Positions 50,851-63,169 of a stretch of DNA of 64,000 nucleotides are shown in pieces. Source of the DNA: Aquabacter sp040049275 (GTDB taxonomy: Bacteria; Pseudomonadota; Alphaproteobacteria; Rhizobiales; Xanthobacteraceae); NCBI RefSeq assembly GCF_040049275.1, contig NZ_JBDZDT010000003.1, positions 620,001 to 684,000 of the forward strand, written 5' to 3'. Both the position numbers and the translations under genes were made by a program. Numbering within the stretch: the stretch's first letter is position 1; the number at the start of each line of letters is the position of its first letter. The notes below the pieces were generated by a model. That model was not told the DNA's origin. It saw nothing but the letters and a program-made list of their open reading frames with translations, and did not search any database.

Positions 50851-52434
50851 GTGCAATTCCTGTTTGAAGGCTATGTGCTCGACCCTGGCCGGCGGGAGCT
50901 GACGCGGGACGGCGAGGTGATCGCCATCGGGCCGCAGGTCTTCGACCTCCTGCTGCATCTGGTGCGCAACCGCGAGCACGTCATCAGCAAGGACAATCTT
51001 CTGGACGCGGTATGGGAGGGGCGGATCGTCTCGGAATCGACCCTCGCCAGCCATATCAACGCCGTGCGCAAGGCCATCGGCGACAGCGGCGAGGAACAGC
51101 GGCTGATCCGGACCATCGCCCGCAAAGGCTTCCGCTTCGTTGCCGAGGTCAGCGAAAGGCAATCACCGGACGGCGTGCGCTCCCGCGAGGCCGGCCAAAC
51201 CGCATCGGGCGAGGCAATTGCACCGGCGCTGCCCCTTCCCGACAAGCCCTCCATCGCCGTCCTGCCGTTCCAGAACATGAGCGGCGACCCGGAGCAGGAC
51301 TACTTTGCCGATGGCGTGGTGGAGGACATCATCACGGGGCTGTCGCGTCTCCGCTGGCTGTTCGTCATCGCGCGGAATTCCAGCTTCACGTACCGGGGGC
51401 AGGCGGTGGACGTGAAGCAGGCAGGCCGGGCGCTCGGCGTCCGCTATGTGCTGGAAGGCAGCGTGCGCAAGGCCAGTAACCGCGTGCGCATCACGGGGCA
51501 GCTGATCGATGCGACCACCGGGGCGCAAATCTGGGCGGAGCGCTTCGAGGGCACGCTCGATGACATCTTCGAGCTGCAAGACCAGATCGCCACGAGCGTC
51601 GTCGGCGCCATGGCGCCACAGCTGGAACGCGCGGAGATCGCGCGCGCGCAGCGGATGCCGACCACCAGCCTCAGCGCTTATGACAGCTATCTGCGTGGCC
51701 TTGCTTATGTGCACCAGGGAAGCAGGGAGGCCATCAGCGAGGCCCTTCCCCTGTTCTATCAGGCCATGGAGCTGGACCCGGACTTCGCATCGGCCCACGG
51801 AATAGCGGCATGGTGCTATTTCTGGCGCAAGGTCAATGGCTGGATGACCGATCCGGAGCGGGAGGTCACCGAGGGTGCTCGGCTGGCGCGAAGGGCCGTG
51901 GAAGTGGGGCGGGACGATGCGGTGGCGCTGACGCGGGGCGGCCATGCGCTCGCCCACCTGGTGGGCGATCTCGACAGTGGCATCGCCTTGCTCGATCGGG
52001 CGGTGGTGCTCAATCCCAACCTGGCGGCAGCCTGGTTTCTGGGCGGCTTCCTGCGGGTCTGGCATGGCGAAACGGAGGGCGCCATCGCGCATTTCGCCCG
52101 TGCCATGCGCCTCAGCCCGCTCGATCCGGAAATGTATCGAATGGAAGCGGGAATGGCGATGGCGCACCTGTTTGCGGGGCGCTTTGATGCGGCATCGTCA
52201 TGGGCGGACAAGGCTTTTACGAACCTGCCGAGCTTCCTGATGGTGGCCGGCATCACCGCAGCAAGTCACGCGCTCGCCCACCGCACCGAGCAGGCGCAGC
52301 GGGCCATGGCGCATGTGCGCCGGCTCGACCCCTCCTTGCGCATCTCGAATATCCAAGACTGGCTTCCGATCCACCGACCGGAAGATCTTGCGATATTCGC
52401 CAGCGGGCTGCGAAAGGCAGGGCTGCCGGAATGA
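50851..52434 (+). CDS. CadC-like winged-helix regulator with TPR domain
   Basis: A 527-aa protein: an OmpR/CadC-type DNA-binding domain (residues ~3-97, FDLLLHLVRNREHVISKDNLL, RTIARKGFRFV), a linker, a TolB-like segment (IAVLPFQNMSGDPEQDYFAD) common in adenylate-cyclase-associated regulators, then TPR repeats (about 300-520). No membrane helix is evident, unlike CadC itself. The GTG at 50851 is used with GGAG upstream; 26 further codons upstream are open. Likely target: the divergent NmrA-like gene. Confidence 0.85.
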   Translation: MQFLFEGYVLDPGRRELTRDGEVIAIGPQVFDLLLHLVRNREHVISKDNLLDAVWEGRIVSESTLASHINAVRKAIGDSGEEQRLIRTIARKGFRFVAEVSERQSPDGVRSREAGQTASGEAIAPALPLPDKPSIAVLPFQNMSGDPEQDYFADGVVEDIITGLSRLRWLFVIARNSSFTYRGQAVDVKQAGRALGVRYVLEGSVRKASNRVRITGQLIDATTGAQIWAERFEGTLDDIFELQDQIATSVVGAMAPQLERAEIARAQRMPTTSLSAYDSYLRGLAYVHQGSREAISEALPLFYQAMELDPDFASAHGIAAWCYFWRKVNGWMTDPEREVTEGARLARRAVEVGRDDAVALTRGGHALAHLVGDLDSGIALLDRAVVLNPNLAAAWFLGGFLRVWHGETEGAIAHFARAMRLSPLDPEMYRMEAGMAMAHLFAGRFDAASSWADKAFTNLPSFLMVAGITAASHALAHRTEQAQRAMAHVRRLDPSLRISNIQDWLPIHRPEDLAIFASGLRKAGLPE

Positions 52435-52438
52435 CCGC

Positions 52439-56176
<3,738 letters not shown>

Positions 56177-56223
56177 TTTTGCCGGCAACCCGGCGTGTCG
56201 ATCAACAGACTGCGTTCGTGCTG

Positions 56224-56490
56224 TCAGGTGTGTGGTTTGCGTGGAGAGGACGGCTTGCCCGGCTTCTTCTCCAGTGCAGAGAGGCGCTTCTCAAAATCTT
56301 CCAACCGGTCTTCCACCTCGGCCGCGGCATATCGGCCGAGCACCGACTCACCGCGCAAAGCCTGGGTCATGTTGTCCAATCTTTTGTCCAGGCCATCAAA
56401 GCGTCGGTCCATGGCCTCAAATTTCTCACGCATCTCTACCCGCATCTCCCGAAGCAGGCTCAGCACCAGATTTTGCGGTTCCCCAGCCAT
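56224..56490 (-). CDS. Small coiled-coil protein between metF and metH
   Basis: An 88-aa hydrophilic protein with a continuous heptad-like helix (EMREKFEAMDRRFDGLDKRL through EVEDRLEDFEKRLSALEKK) and a basic, Pro/Ser-rich end. No enzyme motifs. It is 10 nt after metF and 47 nt before metH on the same strand, so it is probably cotranscribed. I do not recognise a named family; helical oligomer or adaptor is the most that can be said. Confidence 0.7.
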   Translation of the reverse strand: MAGEPQNLVLSLLREMRVEMREKFEAMDRRFDGLDKRLDNMTQALRGESVLGRYAAAEVEDRLEDFEKRLSALEKKPGKPSSPRKPHT

Positions 56491-56500
56491 TCTTCTCTCC

Positions 56501-57424
56501 TCACACCGCCAGCCGCTGCGCCTCGGCCTCGGCCGCCTTGGGGCGCAGGCCCATCAGGTGGCAGATGGCGTAGACGAGGTCGGCGCGGTTCAGGGTATAG
56601 AAGTGGATATCGGTAACGCCCTGATCAACCAGGTCCGTCACCTGCTCGGCTGCCACCGCCGCGGCGATGAGCTTGCGGGTCTCGGCATCCTCGTCCAGCC
56701 CCTCGAACCGCTTCAGCAGCCAGTCCGGCACGCTCGCCCCGGTGCGCGCGGCGAAGTTGGAGGCCTGCTTGAAATTGGTCACCGGCAGGATGCCCGGCAC
56801 GACGGGAATGTCGATGCCGGCCGCGCGGACCTTGTCGAGATAGCGGAAATAGACGTCGTTCTCGAAGAAGAACTGGGTGATGGCGCGGGTGGCGCCCGCA
56901 TCCACCTTGCGCTTCAGATAATCGATGTCCGCATCGAGGGTGGCGCTTTCGGGATGCTTCTCGGGATAGGCCGAGACGGAGACCTCGAAATCGCCGATCC
57001 TGCGGATGCCCGCCACGAGGTCGCAGGCATGGGCGTAGCCCTCGGGGTGGGGCTCGTAGCGCGTGCCGACGCCGGTGGTGGGATCGCCCCGCAGCGCCAC
57101 GATGTGCTTGATGCCCGCTCCCGCATATTCGCGGATCACCTCGTCGATCTCCGCGCGGCTGGCAGCGACGCAGGTGAGGTGGGCAGCGGGGGCGAGGTCG
57201 GTCTCGCGCACCAGGCGCTCGACAGTGGCGTGGGTGCGCTCGCGGGTGGAGCCGCCGGCGCCGTAGGTCACCGAAACGAAGCTCGGCCCCAACGGCGCGA
57301 GACGCGCGATGGAGGCCCAGAGATTACGCTCCATCTCCTCGGTCTTGGGCGGAAAGAATTCAAACGAGACGCGCACGGGCGCCCGTCCAAGTTCCCGGCT
57401 GGCCCGGATCGGTGCGGTCATCAC
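56501..57424 (-). CDS. metF: 5,10-methylenetetrahydrofolate reductase
   Basis: FAD enzyme producing the methyl donor for MetH. The 307-aa TIM barrel contains the catalytic Glu in FEFFPPKTEEME, VSVTYGAGGSTRE, HIVALRGDPTTG and QFFFENDVYFRYLDKV. The ATG at 57424 overlaps the regulator stop by 4 nt. Confidence 0.95.
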   Translation of the reverse strand: MMTAPIRASRELGRAPVRVSFEFFPPKTEEMERNLWASIARLAPLGPSFVSVTYGAGGSTRERTHATVERLVRETDLAPAAHLTCVAASRAEIDEVIREYAGAGIKHIVALRGDPTTGVGTRYEPHPEGYAHACDLVAGIRRIGDFEVSVSAYPEKHPESATLDADIDYLKRKVDAGATRAITQFFFENDVYFRYLDKVRAAGIDIPVVPGILPVTNFKQASNFAARTGASVPDWLLKRFEGLDEDAETRKLIAAAVAAEQVTDLVDQGVTDIHFYTLNRADLVYAICHLMGLRPKAAEAEAQRLAV

Positions 57425-58455
57425 GCAACTTCCCTATTGTCTCTGTTTTCAACGTCTTGGGCTGGGGCGATCCGGGGATCGCGCGCCAGCCAGATGGATA
57501 CGGTCAAGGAACCGTCCGCCGCCGCCTCGGGGGTGAGCGCACGGTGCAGCTCGGGTTCGAGGCCCGCCTGCGCCATCCAGCCGGCGACGGTCTCCTCGGC
57601 GAAGCCGAGCCGGCGGTGGGCATGGGCCTCGCGCAGGAATTCGAGGTCGTGGGGTGCGAAGTCCACCACCAGCAGGCGCCCGCCCGGCCGCAGGAGGCGG
57701 GCGGCCTCGCGCACCGCGCGCCCGCCATCGTCCAGGAAGTGCAGCACCTGATGGACCACGATGGCGTCGAAGCTGTCGCGGGGCATGGCGAGATTGTAGA
57801 TGTCGCCATGGCGGACCACGCAATTGCGCACCCCCGCCCGCTCCAGATTGACCCGCGCGACGCCCAGCATGTCCGGCGAAAGGTCGACGCCGACGCCGCG
57901 CTGGATGTGGGGCGCGAAGATTTCCAGCATGCGGCCGGTGCCGGTGCCGAGGTCGAGAAACGAATCGATGGGCGCATCGCCGAGGGCGTCGCGCACCTGC
58001 TGCTCCACCAGGGCCTCCGGCACGTGGAGGCTGCGAATGGCGTCCCACCGCTCCGCATGGCTGGCGAAATAGGCCTGGGCCTGCGCTTCGCGCGCGGAGC
58101 GCACCTCGCTCAGCCGCTCGCGGTCGCGGCGGATGAGGGGATCGCCGGCATCCAGAAGCCCAAGCAGGGCCCGGGCAACAGCGCCGCCGGGACCTTCACC
58201 CGCGCAGCGATAGAAAACCCAGCTCGCCTCCCGGTGGCGCTCCACGAGCCCCGCCTCCGCGAGCAGTTTTAGATGACGCGAGATGCGCGGCTGGGACTGG
58301 CCGAGAATGTCGGTGAGCTCGGAAACCGTTAGCTCCGCCTGATCGAGGATCGCAAGAAGTCGCAGGCGCGTGTCTTCCCCTGCGGCCTTCAGGCCGTCGA
58401 GCAGCGCGGCATAAGGAAGCGACGAAGCGTCAGCTTGCGGTCGATCTAAGGACAT
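57421..58455 (-). CDS. sahR: ArsR-family regulator fused to a methyltransferase domain, SahR-like
   Basis: A 344-aa two-part protein: an ArsR helix-turn-helix (about residues 20-90, VSELTDILGQSQPRISRHLK) and a class I methyltransferase-fold domain (about 155-290, FLDLGTGTGRMLE). SahR of proteobacteria represses methionine-cycle genes and senses S-adenosylhomocysteine, and this fused form heads metF and metH here, which fits. Whether the methyltransferase fold is catalytic or only senses SAH is not known. No Shine-Dalgarno is visible before the ATG at 58455. Confidence 0.85.
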   Translation of the reverse strand: MSLDRPQADASSLPYAALLDGLKAAGEDTRLRLLAILDQAELTVSELTDILGQSQPRISRHLKLLAEAGLVERHREASWVFYRCAGEGPGGAVARALLGLLDAGDPLIRRDRERLSEVRSAREAQAQAYFASHAERWDAIRSLHVPEALVEQQVRDALGDAPIDSFLDLGTGTGRMLEIFAPHIQRGVGVDLSPDMLGVARVNLERAGVRNCVVRHGDIYNLAMPRDSFDAIVVHQVLHFLDDGGRAVREAARLLRPGGRLLVVDFAPHDLEFLREAHAHRRLGFAEETVAGWMAQAGLEPELHRALTPEAAADGSLTVSIWLARDPRIAPAQDVENRDNREVA

Positions 58456-58469
58456 AAAGATATCTTTAT
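58454..58469 (-). promoter_or_regulatory. 16-bp perfect palindrome over the start of the methionine operon
   Basis: ATAAAGATATCTTTAT includes two bases of the sahR ATG and the 14 nt upstream. It resembles the AT-rich palindromes described for SahR, as I recall, so it is the probable autoregulatory operator of sahR-metF-metH. Confidence 0.65.
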
Positions 58470-58733
58470 ATCCATCCCCCTCGAAGCGCAAGCGCCTGTG
58501 GACGCCCAGCTGTGTCTTCAATGGCACTCCGCCGCCCGGCGTGCGCCGGACACGCCGCCGTGCATTGCACACCTAATCCGGCCTGACTAAAGATTTTCAG
58601 GAACGCGCGGCGCATTCCTGATGTTTGGGTGAACGAAGGTGGGCGGCACGGACGGGTTGGGGCCAGCTTGGCACCAGCGAAAAAATGTAAGCCGTTTCCA
58701 ATTTCGTCACGTTTCATGTTTAGCACGAGTGCC

Positions 58734-60053
58734 ATGATGCTCCGCACCACACTCCTCACTGCCCTTGGGGCTTCGCTGCTGGCCATCCCGGCCGCACACG
58801 CTCAAATCTATCAGGGTCAGGTCTATTCGGTTCCGTCCTATGTCGCAGCCGCGGCCGAGGAGGACGACGAGACCGGAGCCATCGGCCAGGATGTGCCCGC
58901 AGGGACCGTGCCCGGCTACAACGATCCCTATGCCCCCGGCAGCCGCCGCGGCGACTACGTGCAGAGCACGCCCATGGCGCCGCCCGCAGGCGCCGTCCAG
59001 GCCCCGACCTATGTTCCCGGGACCACGCCTCCGTCCGCACCCCAGACGGGCTATGTGTCGGCGCCTCCCGGCTATCAGCCTGGGAGCCAGGTGGCTCCCG
59101 GCCAGCCGATGGCCATCGCTCCGGGCGCGCTTCCCGCGCCGAACGCACAGCAGATTCCCGGCCGGGCCTATCCGCAGCAGGGATATCCTCAGCAAGGCTA
59201 TCAGCAGCAGGCACCCCAGCAGCAGGCGTATCCCGCGCAGGGATATCCCCAGCAGGGCTACCAGCAGCCGACGCCCCAGGCTAACGGCTATGACGGTTCC
59301 TACCGGCAGGACCAGCTGCTCCAGGCCGCCCGCACCGGTGCCGTAGCGCCGCAGGCCTCCGCGCAGCCCGGGCAGCCGGTCTATGTGGGCCCCACCACTG
59401 CCGCTTACGGCCAGCCGGGCAGCGCCGTCCGCGATGCGGGCGCCCCGCCGGCCGGCGTCTACGCTCCCAATGCCGCCGTGGTGCCCGGCACCCGCGAGGC
59501 CCCGTCCGGCCCGCGCATCGAGAACGTGGATCCGAGCGAGCCGGTGGATGCCCGCTTCCAGCGCCAGACGGTGGACTATGTGACGGCCCAGCCGGCCGGC
59601 ACCATCGTCATCGATACGCCGAACACCTACCTCTATTACGTGCTCGGCGGCGGCAAGGCGATCCGCTACGGCATCGGCGTGGGCCGCGACGGCTTCACCT
59701 GGTCCGGCACCGAGAAGGTCACCCGCAAGGCGGAATGGGCCGACTGGCGCCCGCCGACTGAGATGATCGAGCGCCAGCCCTATCTGCCCCGCTTCATGGC
59801 GGGCGGCCCGGGCAATCCTTTGGGCGCGCGCACGCTCTATCTCGGCGGCACCATCTACCGCATCCACGGCACCAACGAGCCGCAGACCATCGGCAAGTTC
59901 GTCTCCTCCGGCTGCTTCCGCATGCTGAACGCGGACGTCGAAGACCTGTTCGAGCGGGTGAAGGTGGGCACCAAGGTGGTGATCATGCCCAAGACCGGCA
60001 ATGCCCAGGCCAATGCCGCCTCGGGCAAGCCCCAGGCTCCCACGCCGCGCTGA
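58734..60053 (+). CDS. L,D-transpeptidase (YkuD domain) with long repeat-rich linker
   Basis: Forms 3-3 cross-links in peptidoglycan or anchors proteins to it. After a signal peptide (residues ~1-25, AIPAAHAQ) come about 250 residues of Pro/Gln/Gly/Tyr low-complexity sequence with repeated PQQGY units, then the YkuD domain with His in RIHGTNEPQTIG and the catalytic Cys in SSGCFRM. The start could be 58716, 58734 or 58737; 58734 is chosen. The last ~15 residues are low-complexity. A terminator follows. Confidence 0.92.
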   Translation: MMLRTTLLTALGASLLAIPAAHAQIYQGQVYSVPSYVAAAAEEDDETGAIGQDVPAGTVPGYNDPYAPGSRRGDYVQSTPMAPPAGAVQAPTYVPGTTPPSAPQTGYVSAPPGYQPGSQVAPGQPMAIAPGALPAPNAQQIPGRAYPQQGYPQQGYQQQAPQQQAYPAQGYPQQGYQQPTPQANGYDGSYRQDQLLQAARTGAVAPQASAQPGQPVYVGPTTAAYGQPGSAVRDAGAPPAGVYAPNAAVVPGTREAPSGPRIENVDPSEPVDARFQRQTVDYVTAQPAGTIVIDTPNTYLYYVLGGGKAIRYGIGVGRDGFTWSGTEKVTRKAEWADWRPPTEMIERQPYLPRFMAGGPGNPLGARTLYLGGTIYRIHGTNEPQTIGKFVSSGCFRMLNADVEDLFERVKVGTKVVIMPKTGNAQANAASGKPQAPTPR

Positions 60054-60076
60054 AGCTTCCCCAGCGTATCGAATCC

Positions 60077-60100
60077 AGGGCGCGCCTTCGGGCGCGCCCT
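60077..60100 (+). terminator. Rho-independent terminator after the L,D-transpeptidase
   Basis: A perfect 10-bp stem AGGGCGCGCC/GGCGCGCCCT with a TTCG tetraloop, followed by TTGTTTTT. Confidence 0.92.
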
Positions 60101-60187
60101 TTGTTTTTGGGCATTTTTCTCCTCTGTTATTCCGCCGGTCGGCGGATATGATGCCGCTGCGCGAGAGCCTTCGCGCGGAGTCAGCTC

Positions 60188-60763
60188 ATGCCCACCACCA
60201 TTCCCACTCCCGGCGCCTCCGTCCGTGACCAGCTGACCGCCATGAGCGCCGGCTGGGGCTGGTTCGTCGCCCTCGGCGCGGCCTTCGTCATCCTCGGCTG
60301 CATCGCCCTGGCCCACCTCCTGGTGACGGGCATCGCCACCGCCCTTTATGTGGGCGCGCTGGTCCTGGTGGGCGGCATCGTCCAAGTCATGCACGCCTTC
60401 CGCGTGCAGGGCTGGGGCCGCTTCTTCTACTGGCTTCTCGCCGGCCTGCTCTATGTGGTGGCCGGCGGCCTCATCATGTACCAGCCGCTCCTCGCGGCGG
60501 GCATCATCACCCTCATGATCGGCGTCTCGCTGGTGGTGGGCGGCATTTTCCGCATCATCGCCGGCCTGGGATCGCGCCAGGCGGCCGGCTGGGGCTTCAT
60601 CGTCTTCTCCGGCGTCATCACGCTGCTGCTGGGCATCGAGATCATCGCCCGCTGGCCGGTGGATTCGGTACAGATCCTCGGCCTGTTCCTCGGCCTCGAC
60701 CTCATCATCAACGGGGTGATGACCGCCATGTTCGGCTTCGCGCTGCGCAACAAGGCGGCGTGA
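60188..60763 (+). CDS. HdeD-family membrane protein (DUF308)
   Basis: A 191-aa protein of six paired helices in the DUF308/HdeD pattern (LGAAFVILGCIALAHLL and further repeats with GGLIMYQPLLAAGIITLMIG). HdeD in E. coli contributes to acid resistance; the role here is family-based. It ends overlapping a possible GTG start of the SGNH hydrolase gene. Confidence 0.88.
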   Translation: MPTTIPTPGASVRDQLTAMSAGWGWFVALGAAFVILGCIALAHLLVTGIATALYVGALVLVGGIVQVMHAFRVQGWGRFFYWLLAGLLYVVAGGLIMYQPLLAAGIITLMIGVSLVVGGIFRIIAGLGSRQAAGWGFIVFSGVITLLLGIEIIARWPVDSVQILGLFLGLDLIINGVMTAMFGFALRNKAA

Positions 60764-60771
60764 GAGGCATC

Positions 60772-61542
60772 ATGCGGACCTGCTTCTCCACCGCGCGCCT
60801 CTGCGCGCGGCTCGCCCTCGCCGCCCTCATCGCGGGCACCGCGCTGCCGGCCGTCGCACAGAATGCAACGCCTGCCTGCACCACCGGCCCGGTCGTCTCC
60901 CTGCGGGTGCCGAAGGCGGCGGAGGCGCTGGCGACCAAGCGCGCGCTCACCATCGTCGCCATCGGCTCCTCCTCCACCACCGGCGTCGGCGCCTCATCCA
61001 GCGCGCGCACCTATCCCGGGGTGCTCGAAGCCCTCCTCAAGCAGCGTTTCCCCAGCGCCGACATCCGTGTGATCAACCGTGGCGGAAACGGCGAGGACGT
61101 GCCGGAGAACCTTGCCCGCTTCGAGCGCGACGTGCGCGACCAGAAGCCCGACCTCGTGCTCTGGCAGGTGGGCACCAACTACATCATCCGCGGCGCCGGC
61201 CTCGCCAGCTTCGGGCCGCAATTGCGCCAGGGTATCGACCTGATCCGCGACTGGGGCGCGGACACGGTGGTGATCGACCTGCAATATTCGCCCTGGGTGA
61301 ACGGCAACGCCAACACACCGGGCATCAATGCGCTGATCGCCTCCACCGCCCGCGGCGCGAACGCCTCGGTGTTCCCGCGCTATGCCCTGATGAAGGGATG
61401 GGCGGAGCAGCAGAAGGTGCCCACCTCGCAGATGCTCATCTTCGACGGGCTCCACATGACTGACTGGAGCTATGACTGCTTCGCCAAATCGCTGGCGGCG
61501 AGCCTGATCCCGGCGCTGGGCGCCCGCGCGCGGACCAACTGA
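60772..61542 (+). CDS. Exported SGNH/GDSL-family hydrolase
   Basis: A 256-aa secreted hydrolase: signal peptide (about residues 1-30, ALPAVAQNA), block I IGSSSTTGVGASS with the nucleophile Ser, the NRGGNGED block, block III GTNY, and block V DGLHMTDWSY with the Asp-His pair. Esterase, lipase or polysaccharide deacetylase are all possible. The ATG at 60772 has GAGAGG upstream; a GTG at 60760 overlaps the HdeD stop. Likely co-transcribed with the HdeD-like gene. Confidence 0.87.
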   Translation: MRTCFSTARLCARLALAALIAGTALPAVAQNATPACTTGPVVSLRVPKAAEALATKRALTIVAIGSSSTTGVGASSSARTYPGVLEALLKQRFPSADIRVINRGGNGEDVPENLARFERDVRDQKPDLVLWQVGTNYIIRGAGLASFGPQLRQGIDLIRDWGADTVVIDLQYSPWVNGNANTPGINALIASTARGANASVFPRYALMKGWAEQQKVPTSQMLIFDGLHMTDWSYDCFAKSLAASLIPALGARARTN

Positions 61543-61554
61543 TTTCATCGAAAG

Positions 61555-61587
61555 CCGTCATGCCCGGGACAAGCCCGGGCATGACGG
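61555..61587. repeat. Single perfect REP-like unit, possible bidirectional terminator
   Basis: A 14-bp perfect stem (CCGTCATGCCCGGG and its complement) with loop ACAAG, between the convergent SGNH and dapB genes, with a run of seven A a few bases after it. Best-preserved member of the repeat family at 1820. Confidence 0.85.
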
Positions 61588-61619
61588 TCGTTCAAAAAAA
61601 CGGCCTCACCGCAAAAGGC

Positions 61620-62435
61620 TCAGACCGTCCCGAGCCCCAGCACGTCCGCCATGGAATAGAGGCCCGGCTCCTTGCCCACGGCCCAGCGGGCGGCAGTCAG
61701 GGCGCCATTGGCGAAGATGGAGCGGTCCTCCGCCTTGTGGACCAGTTCGATGCGCTCGGACGGGCCGGCGAAGATGACGATGTGCTCGCCCACCACCGAG
61801 CCGCCGCGCAAGCTGGCAAAGCCGATATCGCCGGCGCGCCGGCTGCCCGTGTGACCGTCGCGCACGCGCACCGCGTGCTCGGAAAGGTCCACCTCGCGCC
61901 CCTCCGCGGCCGCTTCGCCCAACAGCAGGGCCGTGCCCGAGGGCGCGTCCACTTTGCGGGCGTGGTGCATCTCGACGATCTCGATGTCGAACCCGTCATT
62001 CAGCGTCGCCGCCACGCGGCGCGTGAGCGCCGCCAGCAGGTTCACGCCGAGGCTCATATTGCCGGACTTCACGATGGCGGTGCGCCGCGCCGCCGCCGCG
62101 ATGGCAGACAGATCCCCCGAGGAAAAACCCGTGGTGCCGATCACATGGGCGATGCCCTGATCGGCGAGGCGCTCCGCCAACCGCACGGATGAGGAGGGCG
62201 TCGAGAAATCCACCACCACGTCGGCGCCGCTCAGCGTCGCCGCCATGTCGGATTGCACCGTCACTCCAGCCGGAGGAAGGCCGGCAAGCAGGCCGGCATC
62301 CTCGCCGAGATGGGTGCTTCCGGAATATTCCAGCGCCCCCACCAGCGAGAGCCCCTCGCCTTCCAGCACGGCCCGAAGCAGGGTCCGGCCCATGCGCCCG
62401 CCGGCACCCGCGATCACGATGCGTAGGTCCGCCAC
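61620..62435 (-). CDS. dapB: 4-hydroxy-tetrahydrodipicolinate reductase
   Basis: Step of lysine and diaminopimelate synthesis. The 271-aa product begins VADLRIVIAGAGGRMGR with the NAD(P)H motif and has the EMHHARKVDAPSGTA catalytic segment. GTG at 62435 with GGGGG 8-12 nt upstream fits better than the ATG at 62462, which has no ribosome binding site and adds nine unrelated residues. Confidence 0.94.
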   Translation of the reverse strand: MADLRIVIAGAGGRMGRTLLRAVLEGEGLSLVGALEYSGSTHLGEDAGLLAGLPPAGVTVQSDMAATLSGADVVVDFSTPSSSVRLAERLADQGIAHVIGTTGFSSGDLSAIAAAARRTAIVKSGNMSLGVNLLAALTRRVAATLNDGFDIEIVEMHHARKVDAPSGTALLLGEAAAEGREVDLSEHAVRVRDGHTGSRRAGDIGFASLRGGSVVGEHIVIFAGPSERIELVHKAEDRSIFANGALTAARWAVGKEPGLYSMADVLGLGTV

Positions 62436-62470
62436 GTCTGCCCCCTGTCCCTTGTGATGCACCGCGCCCG

Positions 62471-63169
62471 TCAGCGGACGCCGCTCAGCATGTCTTCGAG
62501 AATGGCGCGGGCGGCCGCAGCCGGGTCCGCCGCAGCCGTGATGGGCCGTCCCACCACGATGGCATCGGCGCCAGCCGCAAGGGCCTCGCCGGGCGTGGCG
62601 ATGCGCTTCTGGTCGCCCACGTCGGCGCCGGCCGGGCGCACGCCCGGCGTCACCACGAGGCCGCCCGGCCCGAGCACGCCGCGCACCATGCGCGCATCCG
62701 TCGGCGCGCAGATGACGCCGGCGACGCCGGCCGCGTGCGCCTGCTCGGCACGCCGGCGCACCATGTCCTGCACGCTGCCCGCATAGCCGGCGGCGGCAAG
62801 GTCCGCATCGTCATAGGAGGTGAGCACCGTCACGCCCAGCACCTTCAGCTTCGATCCCTGCGTGCCCCGCGCCGCGGCGGCCAGGGTCTGGGGATAGGCA
62901 TGGACGGTGAGCAGCGTCATGCCGCGCTCGGCGGCAGCGGCAGTCGCCCGCTCCACGGTCTGGCCGATATCGTGCAGCTTCAGGTCGAGAAAAATCTTCT
63001 TGCCCGCGCCGATAAGGTCGGCGGCGAGGTCGAGGCCGCCGGAAATGGTGAGCTCAAGGCCGATCTTGTAGAAGCTCACCGCATCCCCGAGCTGCCAGAC
63101 CATGGCCTCGGCGGCAGCGACGGAGGGGAAATCGAGGGCCACGATCAGCCGGTCGCGCATGTCGGTCAT
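62471..63169 (-). CDS. pyrF: Orotidine 5'-phosphate decarboxylase
   Basis: Last step of UMP synthesis. A 232-aa TIM barrel with VALDFPS at the start and the catalytic Asp-Lys-Asp array in FLDLKLHDIGQTV, then phosphate-binding VTPGVR. It overlaps the upstream phosphatase-family gene by 4 nt. Confidence 0.95.
   Translation of the reverse strand: MTDMRDRLIVALDFPSVAAAEAMVWQLGDAVSFYKIGLELTISGGLDLAADLIGAGKKIFLDLKLHDIGQTVERATAAAAERGMTLLTVHAYPQTLAAAARGTQGSKLKVLGVTVLTSYDDADLAAAGYAGSVQDMVRRRAEQAHAAGVAGVICAPTDARMVRGVLGPGGLVVTPGVRPAGADVGDQKRIATPGEALAAGADAIVVGRPITAAADPAAAARAILEDMLSGVR

Noticed and set aside
59150..59280. CRISPR-like or tandem repeat array
   Set aside because: The repeats are in-frame codons for PQQGY-type units inside the L,D-transpeptidase linker, not spaced direct repeats.
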